Assembly: GCA_013368315.1 (NCBI GenBank)
Contig: JAACJM010000042.1
Span: forward strand, 186,001 to 250,000
DNA: 64,000 bases
Direction: 5' to 3'
Source of the DNA: Tetrapyrgos nigripes
Taxonomy: Eukaryota; Basidiomycota; Agaricomycetes; Agaricales; Campanellaceae
Of this stretch, positions 23,039-34,906 are shown piece after piece (within the stretch, counting starts at the first letter, position 1; each line of letters begins with the position of its first letter). The notes below the pieces were generated by a model that worked only from the letters and a program-made list of their open reading frames with translations, made no database searches and was not told where the DNA came from. The position numbers were made by a program, and so were the translations under genes.

Positions 23039-23368
23039 TTGAAGTTCCCTACCATCTTTCAACTCACACTTGATATTCTTCCTATCCAGGGATCCTCTGT
23101 TCCATGTGAGTGTGGTTTCTCTTCCAGTGCTGAGATCACAACATGTCGAAGGAATCACATCAACCCAGAGCTTATGGAAGCTCTTCAAATGCCCAAGTTC
23201 ACTGTGAAGCATGGCCAGAGCCTTGATTTCCCAGCTGGGACTAGTAGGGAAGTAGACCTCGAAACTCTCCTTCAATCAATGGATTGCTTGTTTGACGAGC
23301 TGGAAGGTAAATCAGTTGTTCTTGAGAGTGTTTCCTTTACTGATCTGGATATCACTGCCCAGCATTAG
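23039..23368 (+). pseudogene. hAT transposase C-terminal dimerisation region, fragment
   Basis: Translates to FPTIFQLTLDILPIQGSSVPCE...FSSSAEITTCRRNHINPELMEALQMPKF, the conserved hAT C-terminal dimerisation block. The usual CER-x-FSS has become CECGFSS, consistent with a CGT to TGT change. The catalytic core is not present upstream. A nearby source of hAT transposase would explain the hAT MITEs in this window, but this copy is only a remnant. Confidence 0.8.
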
Positions 23369-24099
23369 TAGGATTGTAACTGTCAATCTCTTGTATTCAA
23401 TTTATGTTGCAAACTCCATAAGGTGTGATACCATTTATGGTATCTATTTTAGTGCACATGTTCAATGAAGGTAGCCCTAGTCAGGTATTTTGGCTTGTGA
23501 GTATTTTTGATGATTTCTTTGTCATTTTTATATCATTTTATGCGAGTGTGAGAAACTTCTACTATTCTCACAGAGGAACATGAATCCTCTACTGGAATGA
23601 TCATATTTCTTTGCTAAATTCGCAGACCTCATTAACAAATATTACCATATATATCCATGTTGTCCCATTTTCTCAGCATTTCTCCTCATGATTTCATCAT
23701 TCACTCTTCTGCTTCTACCATTCAGCTTATATAAGTCATTTCCAAGCTTCAGAGCTGGGAGAAAATGTGTACTTGTGTGTCTGTACATGTATTTTTGTTT
23801 TTCTTTGACTGAGTCAGTTAGCCTGGGTGATACACTCCCCCCCCCCCCCCCCCTCCTCCTATAATCCAGACAGTATTTATGCTTCTAATGAAATAGAATT
23901 TGGCCCAACAGAACTCATTCAGGGCTTCTAAATGACTCATAAAGTTGGATTTATGGCTTGAGACAGTAAAACTTTGTTTTGACTCCTGTACTCAGGGGCC
24001 TCAATATTTTCTCATTTCTCTTCTGACAGATCTATGATTGTCCTCTGTAACGAAAGATGTATTATATGATAGATACAGAGAGTAGTGGAGAAAAGACTT
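23369..24099. other. Intergenic region with a 17-base poly-C run
   Basis: 23837-23853 is an uninterrupted C tract followed by TCCTCCT. Nothing else recognised. Confidence 0.4.
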
Positions 24100-26595
24100 A
24101 CATTTGTCATTAGTCAACTGAGTCCTTCCTCCAAGTTCCCCTCACATATGAAGTGTCTCTTTCAAATTGTAGTTCATGATAAGAATGGAGAGCACTGCAT
24201 AATCTGTCATATATTCATCAATGCATGCCCATGGATACTGTCGGCTTTTGATAGCTGGTCCAATATGATTACAGTAGCGCTCCATTGGAAATGACCAGTG
24301 TGTCCATGTGGGCCCAATCCACTCGATATGGTCAGGAATGTGTAAGAAGCCATGGATAGTCATGGGGCAGGCACTCATACAGTTGGGATTGTGTTGATAG
24401 TATAGTCTGCAAACTTCATGTTAACGCAATGCCAAATTGAGTAGAACAGAATGATCACTGTACTTCTCAAATTCTTCTACCCAAGAAGCTATATCAGCCC
24501 TCAATTCTGGCAATCATGACTGTTCATATTCAAAGTCCATGCAAAAAATGACAATCTTCGCAAACTTGACAAAATGCTCGTAATAGACTTGCTTTCTGAA
24601 GCAGTTGTGAAGAAGAACTGGTCCCAGATGCATCAACCAGAAAGACCATGAGTCAGCAGTACTTGCTTTCTTGCCAGCATCAGAGGCAATGTCTACCGGT
24701 CTCTGACCAAATGCAGATGGGATGAAGTTACCGCTGGCTGCAGTAGCAGCTCCTATGGCCTCCCAGACCTCCTTTGTCAGCTCATAAGACCCTTTCCCTT
24801 CATCCAAATCCTTGAAAGAACCCATCCACAAGTTAACGAGTATCTGTAGGATATTCTCGAACCACAGGTGCATGACTTCGTAGGGTACACAGTGTGAGTG
24901 ATGATAGGCTGTGAAAGACGGAAGAGCCTTTGATACCATATTGGGTAGCAAGTCACTTGGACTGGGTAACATTTGGCGCCATATCGACCTCTTCTGCCTG
25001 TGATTTGATTTCAGCATCTGTATGGAGAGGAAGATTGAGAGGGTTGTATTTCTTGATTTTGGATGCATCAGCTCATACAGCAGGATGCTGGGAGCGGTCT
25101 AGAGGTACATAGAGTGTGCGACCTCCAGGAGCTGCAATACCAGTGATGTTGCAGATGCGACAAGGGCGAAAACCATTGTGACTGACAAAGCAAACCAAAA
25201 ATGACATCGCTGGAATATCACTGAACAGCAGAATAAGATATGCATGTAATGCGAAAAGAGCGTTCGCAGATGCATCAAATGCATGCACACCTTGTTCCAG
25301 CTTCATCAACTCCTCCACAAGTGGCCATGAGAACGAGTCTGGGTCCTTGGGTTTATTAGGCCCAGGAATGACACTAACACAAAGAATATTCTTGATGTGA
25401 TTACGGAGCTCAGGTGGGAGGTTGTAGTTGTAGATGAGCAAGGGCCAACAAGTCTTGGTTCACCAACGCCAAGGCGCAAAACCATCTGTTGATAGCCTGA
25501 GTGCAATGTTATGCTCATATTGGAAGAATTTGTGTGGAAAGGTAGTATTGCCAATGGTGACAGCTTTCTCACAGAGCGTCTGATACAGTTTGCAGTCATA
25601 GATGTCATTGATGGTGTTAGAATTAGGATGGTAGTTGGCTTGGTACTTCATCTCTGTCATCATTGACGGGCTGCAGAAAAAGGAGATGAGTCAAGGAATG
25701 AGGGGTATGTAACAAAACCGCTTCCAAGGGCATGTGGTGCCTGGGTGAAATTGTGGCTCATTGCAGTACTTGCAATGGGTGTCATCAGCATGTGGGCCAA
25801 TGAAGCAGCAACAAGAGTTGGTGCAACAATCATAGTTTGTGACCTTCCATGACTGGATATTCTCTGACTGAAAGGCGAAAGGAAGGGCCTCAAACATACT
25901 CAAAGTCATATATGTTTGGACTTTGAGTGAATAATGACGAAGTAGCGCCACTTTGTCTTCTGTGAGTTCTTGTGCTGAATAAAAAGTCAGACATGCACGA
26001 AGAGAAACTTTTGACATTAACTTACCAAACTCAGCCAGCTCAGCTTCAACATCACCCCATATGATGTCCTCCAATGTGAGAGCTTCTAATCCCTCGTCAA
26101 TTTCAGCACTCCAATCTACACCATGCTCCTCATCAAGTAACCCATCCTCATTCCGAGTCTCCACATCCTCATCCTCATCTTCAGGGACATCTTCCACCCA
26201 AACATGCTTGGACTGGTGGAGAGGGACCAGTTCTGGAGATGGCTCACAAGTGATTGGTGTGTCCATATCAATATTGAAGGTGTCGACATCTATCCTGGCA
26301 ACATCCTCAAAGATATGTGCTGCATCTGCCTCTGTAAGGACATGTATGTCGAGCTCCAGACCAGAAGCATTGAGATTGTCTATCTCCTTGTCATCATCAG
26401 TTTCAGTTTCGGCATCGCTAGTAGCAGAGTTGAATATTGGAAGGGGAATTTTGGGTTTCTTGAGTGCTTTGAGGTGTCGGCGCTCTGTGTGTTTGGCAAT
26501 GCGTAAGCTGCAGTGCTTGCACTGCACCATTGTTTCTCTGCAGACACATTTTTTTGCTGGCTGATGGTTTGGGGTTTGCCATCCCATGTTAGCAC
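24100..26595 (-). pseudogene. Tnp2-type (CACTA/En-Spm-like) transposase, decayed
   Basis: From 26587 downwards: a Cys/His-rich start (CVCRETMVQCKHCSLRIAKHTERRHL); a long acidic region; YDCCTNSCCCFIGPHADDTHCKYC; then TTFPHKFFQYEHNIALRLSTDGFAPW, a TGA at 25460-25462, and in the same frame CWPLLIYNYNLPPELRNHIKN...PGPNKPKDPDSF. Next come HAYLILLFSDIPAMSFL...HNGFRPCRICNITG; VPYEVMHLWFENILQILVNLWMG...LTKEVWEAIGAATAASG; and CPMTIHGFLHIPDHIEWIGPTWTHWSFPMERYC. The order and wording match Agaricomycete Tnp2 transposases, which cut and paste CACTA-like elements. Exon joins were not resolved one by one. Element termini were looked for but not found. Confidence 0.75.
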
Positions 26596-26803
26596 TCAGA
26601 GAAACAAATGAAGGTTTGAAAGATCGATGTTGATTTGGACTATGTCATAGGGGTTATAAAGAGCTGTGTAGGGAGGGATAAACAAAAAGGAAGCAGATAG
26701 ATAGAGGAACAGAAATTTTCTTTTTGCCCGGTCACATCTTAAGCTTGCTCTCAACCTAGTTGACAACCCATGTCCATCTTGGTGACTGGAAATCCTCCTC
26801 CAA

Positions 26804-28158
26804 CATGTCCTCAGTCACTGCTCCAACCCCTACCTCACAGACCTTGGTCAACAGGAGTGCAGCTGCCACAAAGATCAGGCGTGGCATGAAAAGGAGAGAA
26901 CAAGAAGAGAATGGTAAGTCAGATGTCATTGAGTTAGTGATATGGCGTATACTTACAGTACACCCTTCTTGATGCATGGCTTGGCTACACATCAAACCTG
27001 CTGGTATGTGTTAACCTGTTTAATTGATGTAATCAGACTCTGATGTGGTTTTCACAGCTGAAGATGCATCTGATGGGCATGACAGTACTGGAAAGCCTAA
27101 GGTGAAAAAAAAGAAGAGTAAGTCAGTTAGATATTGTTGACCACACAATAAGAAACATATCACCCACTCATAGAATCCAGCCTGAAGACGAACTCGAGAA
27201 GGGCCAATGCAATGTCAAACACAACACCCACACTAATGAGAGACTCCACTCGTAGCAATGTCCCTGCCACTGCTAATGTTGTTCCAGCTGCCCCAGCTAC
27301 TCCTCTCAACGCCATGACAGTTCCAGCTGCTGCTACCAATGCCACTGCTCCTACCACTCTTGGTATTGTCCCAGTTGCTGCTACCATTGCTCCCATGGTT
27401 GTACCAGCTGCTGCTACTGATATCATTGCTCCTACTATCATTCCAGCAAATACCCCTGCTGCTGTCCCTGCTCCAGCAAATGTCCAAGTTCCTGCTGCGG
27501 CCACAAGCACTACTCAGGGTCAGCCTGTTGATACGAATAGCCTGGAGTACTGGAGACAAATGGCATTAGCATTGCAAGGTGAGTCAGTCTTCGTTAATAC
27601 TTGAATGCTGCTGATACTCAGGCTGCTCCAGCCAGTAGCACCATGATCCAAACCAGTGCCATCTGAGTGATCAAGAAGCCTGACAGCAAAGCTGGTGACA
27701 AGAAGAAAGGCTACAATATGAGAGTGACAATGCGTACAACACATTTTTGGTACATTTGTCCCTATTTATTCTTAAAGCTATCGGCTGACAACATCACCAG
27801 ATAGGCTACTGTACGCAAAAACTGCTTGAAGGCAGGCATTAATTTGAAGCTCTCCTACAGCAAGCAAGAGCTCGAAGCTAAGGATAGGCTCTGCAAACTG
27901 GTGAGGTTGCTTCTCATATTCCCATATGTCCCTTTGATTTTATACACTCACTTGCAGGTTGAGAAAGAGCTTCCTTATTTTACTAATAAGTGTTTCCCAG
28001 GTTATTGGCCAACCCTTGCAGTGTTAAAGCAGTCTCTCAAGAGTTCAGTCAAGACCCATAAGAAGCTGAAGATCAAGAAAGTTGCTGTGGATGAAGAGGA
28101 CGAGGATTCAGGCAACAATAGCGAAAGTGTCAGTGGCAGCGACAATGATGAAATTTAA
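26804..28158 (+). CDS. Accessory gene divergent from the Tnp2 transposase (Ala/Pro-rich, basic C-terminus)
   Basis: Starts 209 bp from the transposase start in the opposite direction. Exonic segments: MSSVTAPTPTSQTLVNRSAAATKIRRGMKRREQEEN; a short Asp/Lys piece near 27050-27117; a long Ala/Pro/Thr-rich stretch (27181-27580); and a C-terminal part with ELEAKDRLCKLV...EKELPYFTNKCFPGYWPTLAVLKQSLK, ending in an acidic Ser/Asp/Glu tail. Splice joins are approximate, and a TAG lies near 27803 unless an intron removes it. The same 'transposase plus divergent low-complexity gene' plan occurs in the Plavaka element. Function unknown; a DNA-binding partner of the transposase is a guess. Confidence 0.45.
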
Positions 28159-28760
28159 TGGTTTGAACTACATGTACTAATAGCTAAATATGATTCTTTC
28201 TGCTTGCTAACAGAGTTACCTGTTTACCTCTCCTTCTGGGTGAATTCTCGTGGCTAATGGAGCTTTCTGCAAGATACCAAGAGTGGGATAATATCACTCG
28301 CAGAGAATCCTTCTGTCTCACCCCACTGTGGATCACCCTGATCTGCTAAGAATCATCCCATCTTTGATGTACCCAAGAACAGAGTCATTTTGACCGACCA
28401 GGTGAAAGTTTCGCAAAATTTGATGATGGGTCAAGACCAGGTTTTTTGGCAGACAGAATCACCCAGTCTCGAGAGAGGTGCTAATCTCCCTGAAAGAGGG
28501 GTAGAATCTGTTGAACACTGACTTAAAAAGACCTACTGAAAACCCAGTCCAGGTGGGGGAAAATCACCCATCTGGCTGGATTTCAGAATGTTGCTCGTCT
28601 TTAGTCAACTGCTTCTTCACTTTGTAGGCCTGGATGATACCATTCAGCACATATCCCTCATATGTAGAGTTTAATAGACTTATTGCTGCTCTACATCCTC
28701 AACCATCTTTGTCTGTGCTTCTCCAAAGGTGCCTGTTCATTGTGCTTGATTGCTGTGTCA
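28159..28760. other. Region downstream of the Tnp2 accessory gene
   Basis: No gene seen. May contain the end of the Tnp2 element, but no terminal repeat could be matched. Confidence 0.3.
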
Positions 28761-29130
28761 TTGCAACTTGAAATACTCATTGACAACTATGTCATCTCCA
28801 GATTCGCTCTCTAAACTCCCCAGAACCATCACCATTGCTGCCAAAATGACCTCTGCTTTACTGAACAGTGCCTGATGCTTATCATTGTCTGCTGTTTCGC
28901 CTGCTGTTTGATTTTTCAGGTCAATGTTGTCAAATGTGCTCATCAAGTCTGTGACTTCATTTTCAGTCATCCTTGGGACAGCCTGATCTAAATCATCTTC
29001 CTCATTGTCCTCCCCACCAGTGGAATCTCCCCTTTATCCTTCCTCATCACCATCTGATTCCTGGTCTAACTCCTCCAATACCAATTCATCGCCAGTTTGC
29101 TCAGTCTCCCATTTGCTTCCCCTCATCTGG
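28761..29130 (-). pseudogene. Acidic ORF fragment, unidentified
   Basis: One minus-strand frame reads ELVLEELDQESDGDEEG, a TAA, then RGDSTGGEDNEEDDLDQAVPRMTENEVTDLMSTFD and on to a stop near 28758. Acidic linkers of this kind are common in transposase genes. There is no specific match. 29131-29507 shows nothing recognisable. Confidence 0.3.
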
Positions 29131-29507
29131 GTTGTCATTGACAATGGGACCTGTCAAAGACTCAGAAACATGGCTTAGCCTCTGCACAGACAAGTGGTAT
29201 CATCTCAGGGGTCAATGTGGCTCCCAAGTTGTTCTTGTTCACTTTAATGTGCTGGGTGAGTAGGACGATGTTTGCTAGCGCAAAAAAGGCCACAATCTAC
29301 ACCATTCGTTTGCTGTCCCTGGTTCTGAAGACACGTTCAACATCATGAAGCTATGGATGCAGGGGTATGTACTTTCGGCCATGGTATCATTGACCAATCA
29401 CTCGTCTCCACAATTGTATCAGGTGCAAACATAAAGTTCTCATCATATTCAAAGAGAAGAGGGGGGGAAATTGCCAGAAAATTGCCAGAAGCATAACTCA
29501 CTGATAA

Positions 29508-29810
29508 ATGTCTTGGGCTCCTAATGTCATGAAGAAGAGGTTGCAACTGCAGATGAAGTGGTTAACAATGAGAGAAAAAAAATTCTTAGTAAAGATAAAA
29601 GGACATAGCGGAGACATTGGAAATGAGGCAGTGGACGACCTGGCAAAGAAAGGAGGACAAAAAGAGGAACCCAACACTCTAAATATAAACATACCTCAAG
29701 ACTTCGACCTCAGCAGAGTACAACTAAGCAACCTAACACAAGCATTAGCCTATTGAGGGGCAAACCTGTATAAAAAACAAAACAGGGACAAAGAGAGAAG
29801 AAAAACAAAA
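29508..29810 (+). pseudogene. RNase H-like fragment of a retroelement
   Basis: Contains KIKGHSGDIGNEAVDDLAKKGG, the C-terminal RNase H block (K-G-H-S-G...GNE..D.LAK) seen in LINE-type and related retroelements, followed by DFDLSRVQLSNLTQALAY. An in-frame TGA (29754-29756) follows, then GANLYKKQ, where the family usually continues with a basic residue. Upstream catalytic residues are missing. Confidence 0.65.
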
Positions 29811-30558
29811 AACCATTGTCTGACAACCCAAGACAAGAGTCATGAATGCAGGAGAATATAGCCATGATAAAATCAACTCTCCCTCAATATCCATCTCTAT
29901 CCATCCTGTCCTTTCAGCCCTCCTTCTCCCCTATTCCCATCCCCATACCATATTTACCATCATCCTCATCCTCATATCCACATTCTGTACACACACACGC
30001 ACACACACACACACACAGTCATTGAGTGTGTACATGTCAACAACACATATCCATAACCATGTCTGGAACCCTGATTTGAGGTCTTTTTATAGTTCTTTCA
30101 ATAGCTTTAATACAGAATATGTCTGCACACCAATCAAATATACTAAAGGCATTCATATATAGCAATTTCTGTTCAAATATCTAAGTTACTGATACATCAT
30201 CTATTTGGACTTATATCCAAGTTACAAATTCAGCACCTCCAAGTCCTCATTTGTGAAGGTTTACTTGTGTCACTTTTTGTGGGGTCTTACATTCATTTAG
30301 ATATGCACTCATAACTCACCAGAAGGATTCAATCTCATTACTATGTATAAGAATCTGACTGAGTCCATACTTGAATTTGTTTGTCTGCAGTAACAATTAG
30401 TTATTGTCAAATCCTCTTATAATTCAATATCAGACAAATCAGCAGGAAACTCTGAAGATGTGAAATCAAATTGTTGCTCAGCATATATACATTTTACATT
30501 GTTTAGCAGGGACAGACATAATTTTTAAAAATCAGTACTAAATCTCAGGGCTAGGTTT
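29757..30558. other. Intergenic region with a (CA)n microsatellite
   Basis: 29989-30016 is a CA run with a single G interruption. The remainder, downstream of the NLR stop, is AT-rich with no gene seen; it should contain the NLR 3' end. Confidence 0.4.
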
Positions 30559-33500
30559 TCATTCTGCCAGCTCATGATTAAGCTGCTGAAGGCTGGCTTC
30601 ACAAATAGCAATTTCTTTTGGGATTTGAATGGCTTCAAAATATTCTTTGGCTTCTTCAAATTTTGCTTTGGCAGGAAGGAGATGGCCTTCCTCATGATCA
30701 ATTCTTCCAAGACTGTGCAAGCACTGTGCAGTTCCCAGCCTGTCAGTGATCTGCTCAAATTGCTCTTTGGCTTGCTCAAGCATGACCTTTGCATCCTCAT
30801 ATTGGCTTAGTATCCTGCATATATCCCCCAGGCTTTGCAAGCATTGAGCTGCTCCCAGCCTGGATGCGACACCCTCAAATTGTTCTTTGGCTTGCTCAAG
30901 TGTGACCTTTGCATCCTCATATTGGCTTAGCATCTTGCATATATCCCCCAAGCTTTGCAAGCATTGAGCTGCTCCCAGCCTATCACCAACACTCTCAAAT
31001 TGTTCTTTTGCTTGCTCAAGCATGACCTTAGCATCTTCATATTGATCTAGCATCTTGCATATATCCCCCAGGCTTTGTAAGCATTGAGCTGCTCCCAGCC
31101 TGGATCCAACACCCTCAAACTGCTCTTTGGCTTGCTCAAGCATGACCTTTGCATCTTCATATTGATCTAGCATCTTGCATATATCTGCCAGGCTTTGCAA
31201 GCATTGAGCTGCTCCCAGCCTGGATCCAACACCCTCAAACTGCTCTTTGGCTTCCTCAAGCATGACCTTTGCATCTTCATATTGATCTAGCATTCTGCAT
31301 ATATTCCCCAGGCTTTGCAAGCATCGAGCTGCTCCCAGCCTGTCACCAACCCCCTCAAACTGCTCTTTGGCTTCCTCAAGCATGATCTTTGCATCCTCAT
31401 ATTGGCTTTGCATCCTGTATATATTTCCCAGGCTTTGCAAGCATTGAACTGCTCCCAGCCTGTCACCAACCCCTTCCAACTGCCCTTTGGCTTCCTCAAG
31501 CATGACCTTTGCATCCTCATATTGGCTTAGCATCCTGCATATGTTCCCCAGGCTTTGTAAGCATTGAGCTGCTCCCAGCCTGTCACCAACCCCCTCAAAC
31601 TGCTCTTTGGCTTCCTCAAGCATGACCTTTGCATCCTCATATTGGCTTTGCATCCTGTATATATTCCCCAGGCTTTGCAAGCATTGCACTGCTCCCAGCA
31701 TATCACCAACCCCCTCAAATTGCTCTTTGGCTTGCTCAAGCATGACCTTTGCATCCTCATATTGGCTTAGCATGCTGGATATATCCCCCAGGCTTTGCAA
31801 GCATTGAGCTGCTCCTAGCCTGGATCCGATTTTTTCATATAGATTCTTAGCCTGTTGTACCTTCTGCTTTGATTGTGTATGTCTTCCCTGATGATAAAGG
31901 CACCCTCCTAATCTTTTATAGCATTCTGCTTGTATCTGTTCAAAGGTGTTGTTCCTAGATATACTGTCACTGCTTGTAACCACTTCCACATTGCTTGTCT
32001 CCTGATTTATCTGATGCTTATATAGTTCCTCCACATCATGGATTATATTTATAGCCTTCCGATATTCTCCCATGAAGCTCAACATAGATTCTTGCATGAA
32101 CATCACTTCAGTTTGATCACTCAAATTCAGCTGTGACTTCCATCTCAAATATTTCCCAACCAATGGCACAAGCCCTGAAAAGTATTGTGAATAATTATAC
32201 AATTGCTGTAACACATTCATATGTGATCTTTCAAATGACCTCTTGATCTGTATTTCCAAAATTTTGTAAATATTTCCAATATGCAGTCCAAGCTGACCAT
32301 CTTCTTCACTGGGAGTTAGAGGTAAATTGTTTATGAAGGACTCATAAAATACCCAGACCTGATTTTCAAGATGGTCTCTTTCCTGAAAACTCTTCATAAT
32401 GTATTCCCCAATTGGTGTCAGTATTTTGAGTGTCTTGTCTCCTGTCTCATAAATAAGGCATGCCTTCTTCAAGATAAGAGCCTGTGTTGTTGAATCATCA
32501 AGATCCATGGTTGCATCAGGAAGCATTTTGGGCAAGTTTTCCAACCAATGTGGGATACCACTTGGTAGTAAAGCAACAAGTCTCAAGACTTCTTCTCCTG
32601 TTGGGGAAAGCTTTTCTCTGACAATGTTGAGTGTCAACTTAATTGAGACTTCAATACTTGTAAGCCTGTTCTCCTGTTGTCCCAGTCCAAATTTCTTCAG
32701 CACTGCTGTCTTCTGGTGACTCCACCTTTCCATTATGTTCTTCAAAGGCCATTCTCTGGCAAGCTGTGCCATGAGCATAATAGCCAAGGGCATACCATCC
32801 ATCTGAATTAACAAATTTTCCAAAATGGGATCATCCTCCTCAATTGTAAGGTTTGCATCAGAACAGAAAGAACAGAAAGCTTCCTTGGCTGCACCAAGCT
32901 CAAGAGCAGGCAATCCAGATCCTCCTCCAAGTTTATGCCACTTAATTTGTCCAGGCCCCTCAGTTCCTCTCATAGTAACAATAACTGAGACTGACCTGCA
33001 TCTACAGATCATTTCAATTAAGTTGTTGACTTCAGTCTGGCCTTTGCTACCCCAAGGTGTCTCAAAATTATCCAGAACCAGCAAGACTCGTTGGCCACCT
33101 CTGAGCTTGTCCAGCAAAAATTTGAAGGAATCTTTTCCTTGTGTCACTTGCAGTCCAATGGCCTGCACCAATCCCTGAATAAGGATCATTGCATCTGGAA
33201 GCATTTCACAAGGGATGAAATAGCATCTCTCTGCAAATTTCTCTTTGACCAAGGGATTTTCCATGATGTACAAGGCAACAGATGTTTTGCCTATTCCTCC
33301 AGCTCCAAGAATGGCAATATGGACCTGTTTGGTTCCACACAAGATATTGACTGCTTCTTCCACAAGGTGGGATCTCCCAGTGAATACATCTGGAACTTGA
33401 GGTGTTTGAAGAAGCAGATCACTGAAATTATGAAATTAGATAAAATAGTCAAACATAGTAGCATTGTACATACTCTGCTGTGATTTCCTGAAGAGAAAAA

Positions 33501-33737
33501 GTTGTCAGACAGTGAATTTTGGTAGGAAATTGTCATTTACTTTTGGTTTGTTCTCGGGAAAAATCTGCAAATGACCTGTGTAAGAACTCCGATTACGTGG
33601 GAAACAGAGTACTCACTGGTAATGTAATTATAATGTGCGTCTCGCGCAATATTAGTGATAGTGGAGCCCGCAAAACTCATGTGCTGAGCCCCAGAAAAGA
33701 AATTCCCCTGGTTTCTGGGACTATCCATTGGTTCCAT
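30559..33737 (-). CDS. NLR/STAND receptor: N-terminal NIARD motif, NB-ARC NTPase and TPR array
   Basis: Four exons (complement): 33737-33617, 33575-33541, 33487-33474 (a 14-base micro-exon) and 33421-30559; 1010 residues; all phases agree; stop TGA. Residues 20-40 hold a Ser/Thr/Asn-rich peptide with NIARDAHYN. PQVPDVFTGRSHLVEEAV (about residues 64-81) leads into the NTPase. P-loop GAGGIGKT is at 96-103, Walker B VLLVLDNF at 169-176, sensor-like SVIVTMRG near 202 and GMPLAIMLMA at 266-275. A linker and helical region runs to about 590, followed by nine near-identical 40-residue TPRs and degenerate repeats on both sides. Such proteins oligomerise on ligand binding and activate a partner through their N-terminus. 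Here that N-terminus is only a short motif, so the effector is probably a separate protein. The MLKL-like protein at 1.8-3.9 kb carries the same motif. No disabling change was seen. Confidence 0.85.
30758..31837 (-). repeat. Nine 120 bp tandem repeats encoding TPRs in the NLR
   Basis: Each unit encodes 40 residues on the plan RLGAAQCLQSLGDIC..LSQYEDAKVMLEQAKEQFEGVGD. Units differ by a few bases. Variable sites recur at fixed positions: D/S after VG, D/S before QYEDAK, E/Q in MLE[EQ], G/A before DIC/NIC. Such recent duplication and gene conversion is known for ligand-sensing repeats of fungal NLRs. Confidence 0.9.
33627..33653 (-). other. Short NIARDAHYN motif at the NLR N-terminus
   Basis: Nine codons (residues 29-37), preceded by GSTIT and followed by YIT. 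Matches NVAGDWHQN of the MLKL-like protein at N, (I/V), A, D, H and N. Confidence 0.5.
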
Positions 33738-34906
33738 GTCTGAAGCTTGTTATTCACTCCTTAATAAAATCTCGAGTCATAATTCCAACTCACCTCGAAA
33801 AGACTTGGCAGAGGTGTAGCGTCTGTGTCGTGAAGGGTTGAAAAGTGTCTCAACCACGTGATCAGAACTTGAAAAGCTTGAAACCATCGTTCCAATGATG
33901 GCTTTCTACGATTGATGAGCCAATCAGCGTTTAAGGACCAGCAACGTGTACAGCACACCTGGATCAATGACGTGACGATGGTGGCGGCGCGGCGGGTTTA
34001 TTATATACAAACTATGAACAGTGTGGGTTACTTGGTTCTTCACTCGTACGACTAGTCTCTCATAGGACAGATCACACCGACAATCGTCATGTAGGCACCA
34101 AGTTCTTATTGACAATTGGGTCGTAGGCATTGCCACTGATAGATTTTTATCTCCACCTTCGTCCCTCGTCCCCCGTCCGTCGTCGTCGTCATCATCGACT
34201 CACTCGCCTGCCTCGAACTGTTATTCTAGATGACTATATACTCTTCCCCAATGAACAAGAGTTGAATAAAATTCCCTGAACCCCATATGTATGTAACATA
34301 CTGGTGACATCAGGTCTGGCATACGTAGTTGTTGCGTAGTTCTTCTACTTTGGTCTCATGGTGGGGATCAGGTGTGCGGAGACGGTACCCCTAACTTGAG
34401 ACTGGTTGTGACGGCATCGCAAGAAAGGACCACTGTGAATATGAGAAAATACAGGCTCAGATTCATCGTGAAGGTTTTTCATTCAAGAAGAACCTTGCCT
34501 TCCTTTGAGTTGCATCGCAGAGAGTCCAATGGCAACGAAGTTCTTCTCGTCAACCTTCCCTGCCGCTTTACTGTTGAAATACGCTGTGGCACGAAAAGGC
34601 GGGGGAAAAGAATGTTTGACCTCGTATTGGTATCAGAGGCAAACAAGTAAAGATACAGCGGATGTAACTACCGTATTTATAGTCCGTAAGTAGCTAAAAT
34701 ACCTCACAGATACATCAGATGACCCCCCCTATACGTTGAGGGGCTGGATCCAGCTTGTCTTGATGAAATTCCATTTCCAACATTTACAATTTCCATTCTC
34801 CTCATTGATAACCTTGAGTTCATTTGAATTGCCCTTGAAACTCTCCCCCTAAACATCGCCTCCAAGCCGTCTCCTTACGCATCAGCAAAAAGTACGCCCC
34901 TTTATA
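33738..34906. other. Upstream region of the NLR gene
   Basis: Should hold the NLR promoter. A 90-codon plus-strand frame at 34372-34650 has no ATG at its start and no family resemblance. Otherwise nothing is recognised. Confidence 0.35.

Noticed and set aside
23837..23853. Poly-C run as a telomere, origin or quadruplex element
   Set aside because: A single homopolymer run with no further repeats. Noted as a microsatellite only.
27160..27510. Minus-strand Ala/Gly-rich frame of 116 codons
   Set aside because: It is the antisense of the Ala/Pro-rich part of the Tnp2 accessory gene. Low-complexity codons leave the opposite strand open.
31287..31770. Short repeated frames on both strands within the TPR array
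   Set aside because: They are shadows of the NLR repeats in other frames, which is why they look similar to each other.
30758..31837. CRISPR-like regular repeats
   Set aside because: The 120 bp periodic units are coding TPRs without unique spacers, in a eukaryotic genome.
34372..34650. 92-codon plus-strand frame upstream of the NLR
   Set aside because: No ATG at its start, no family resemblance, and a competing frame in the same place. Not enough to call a gene.
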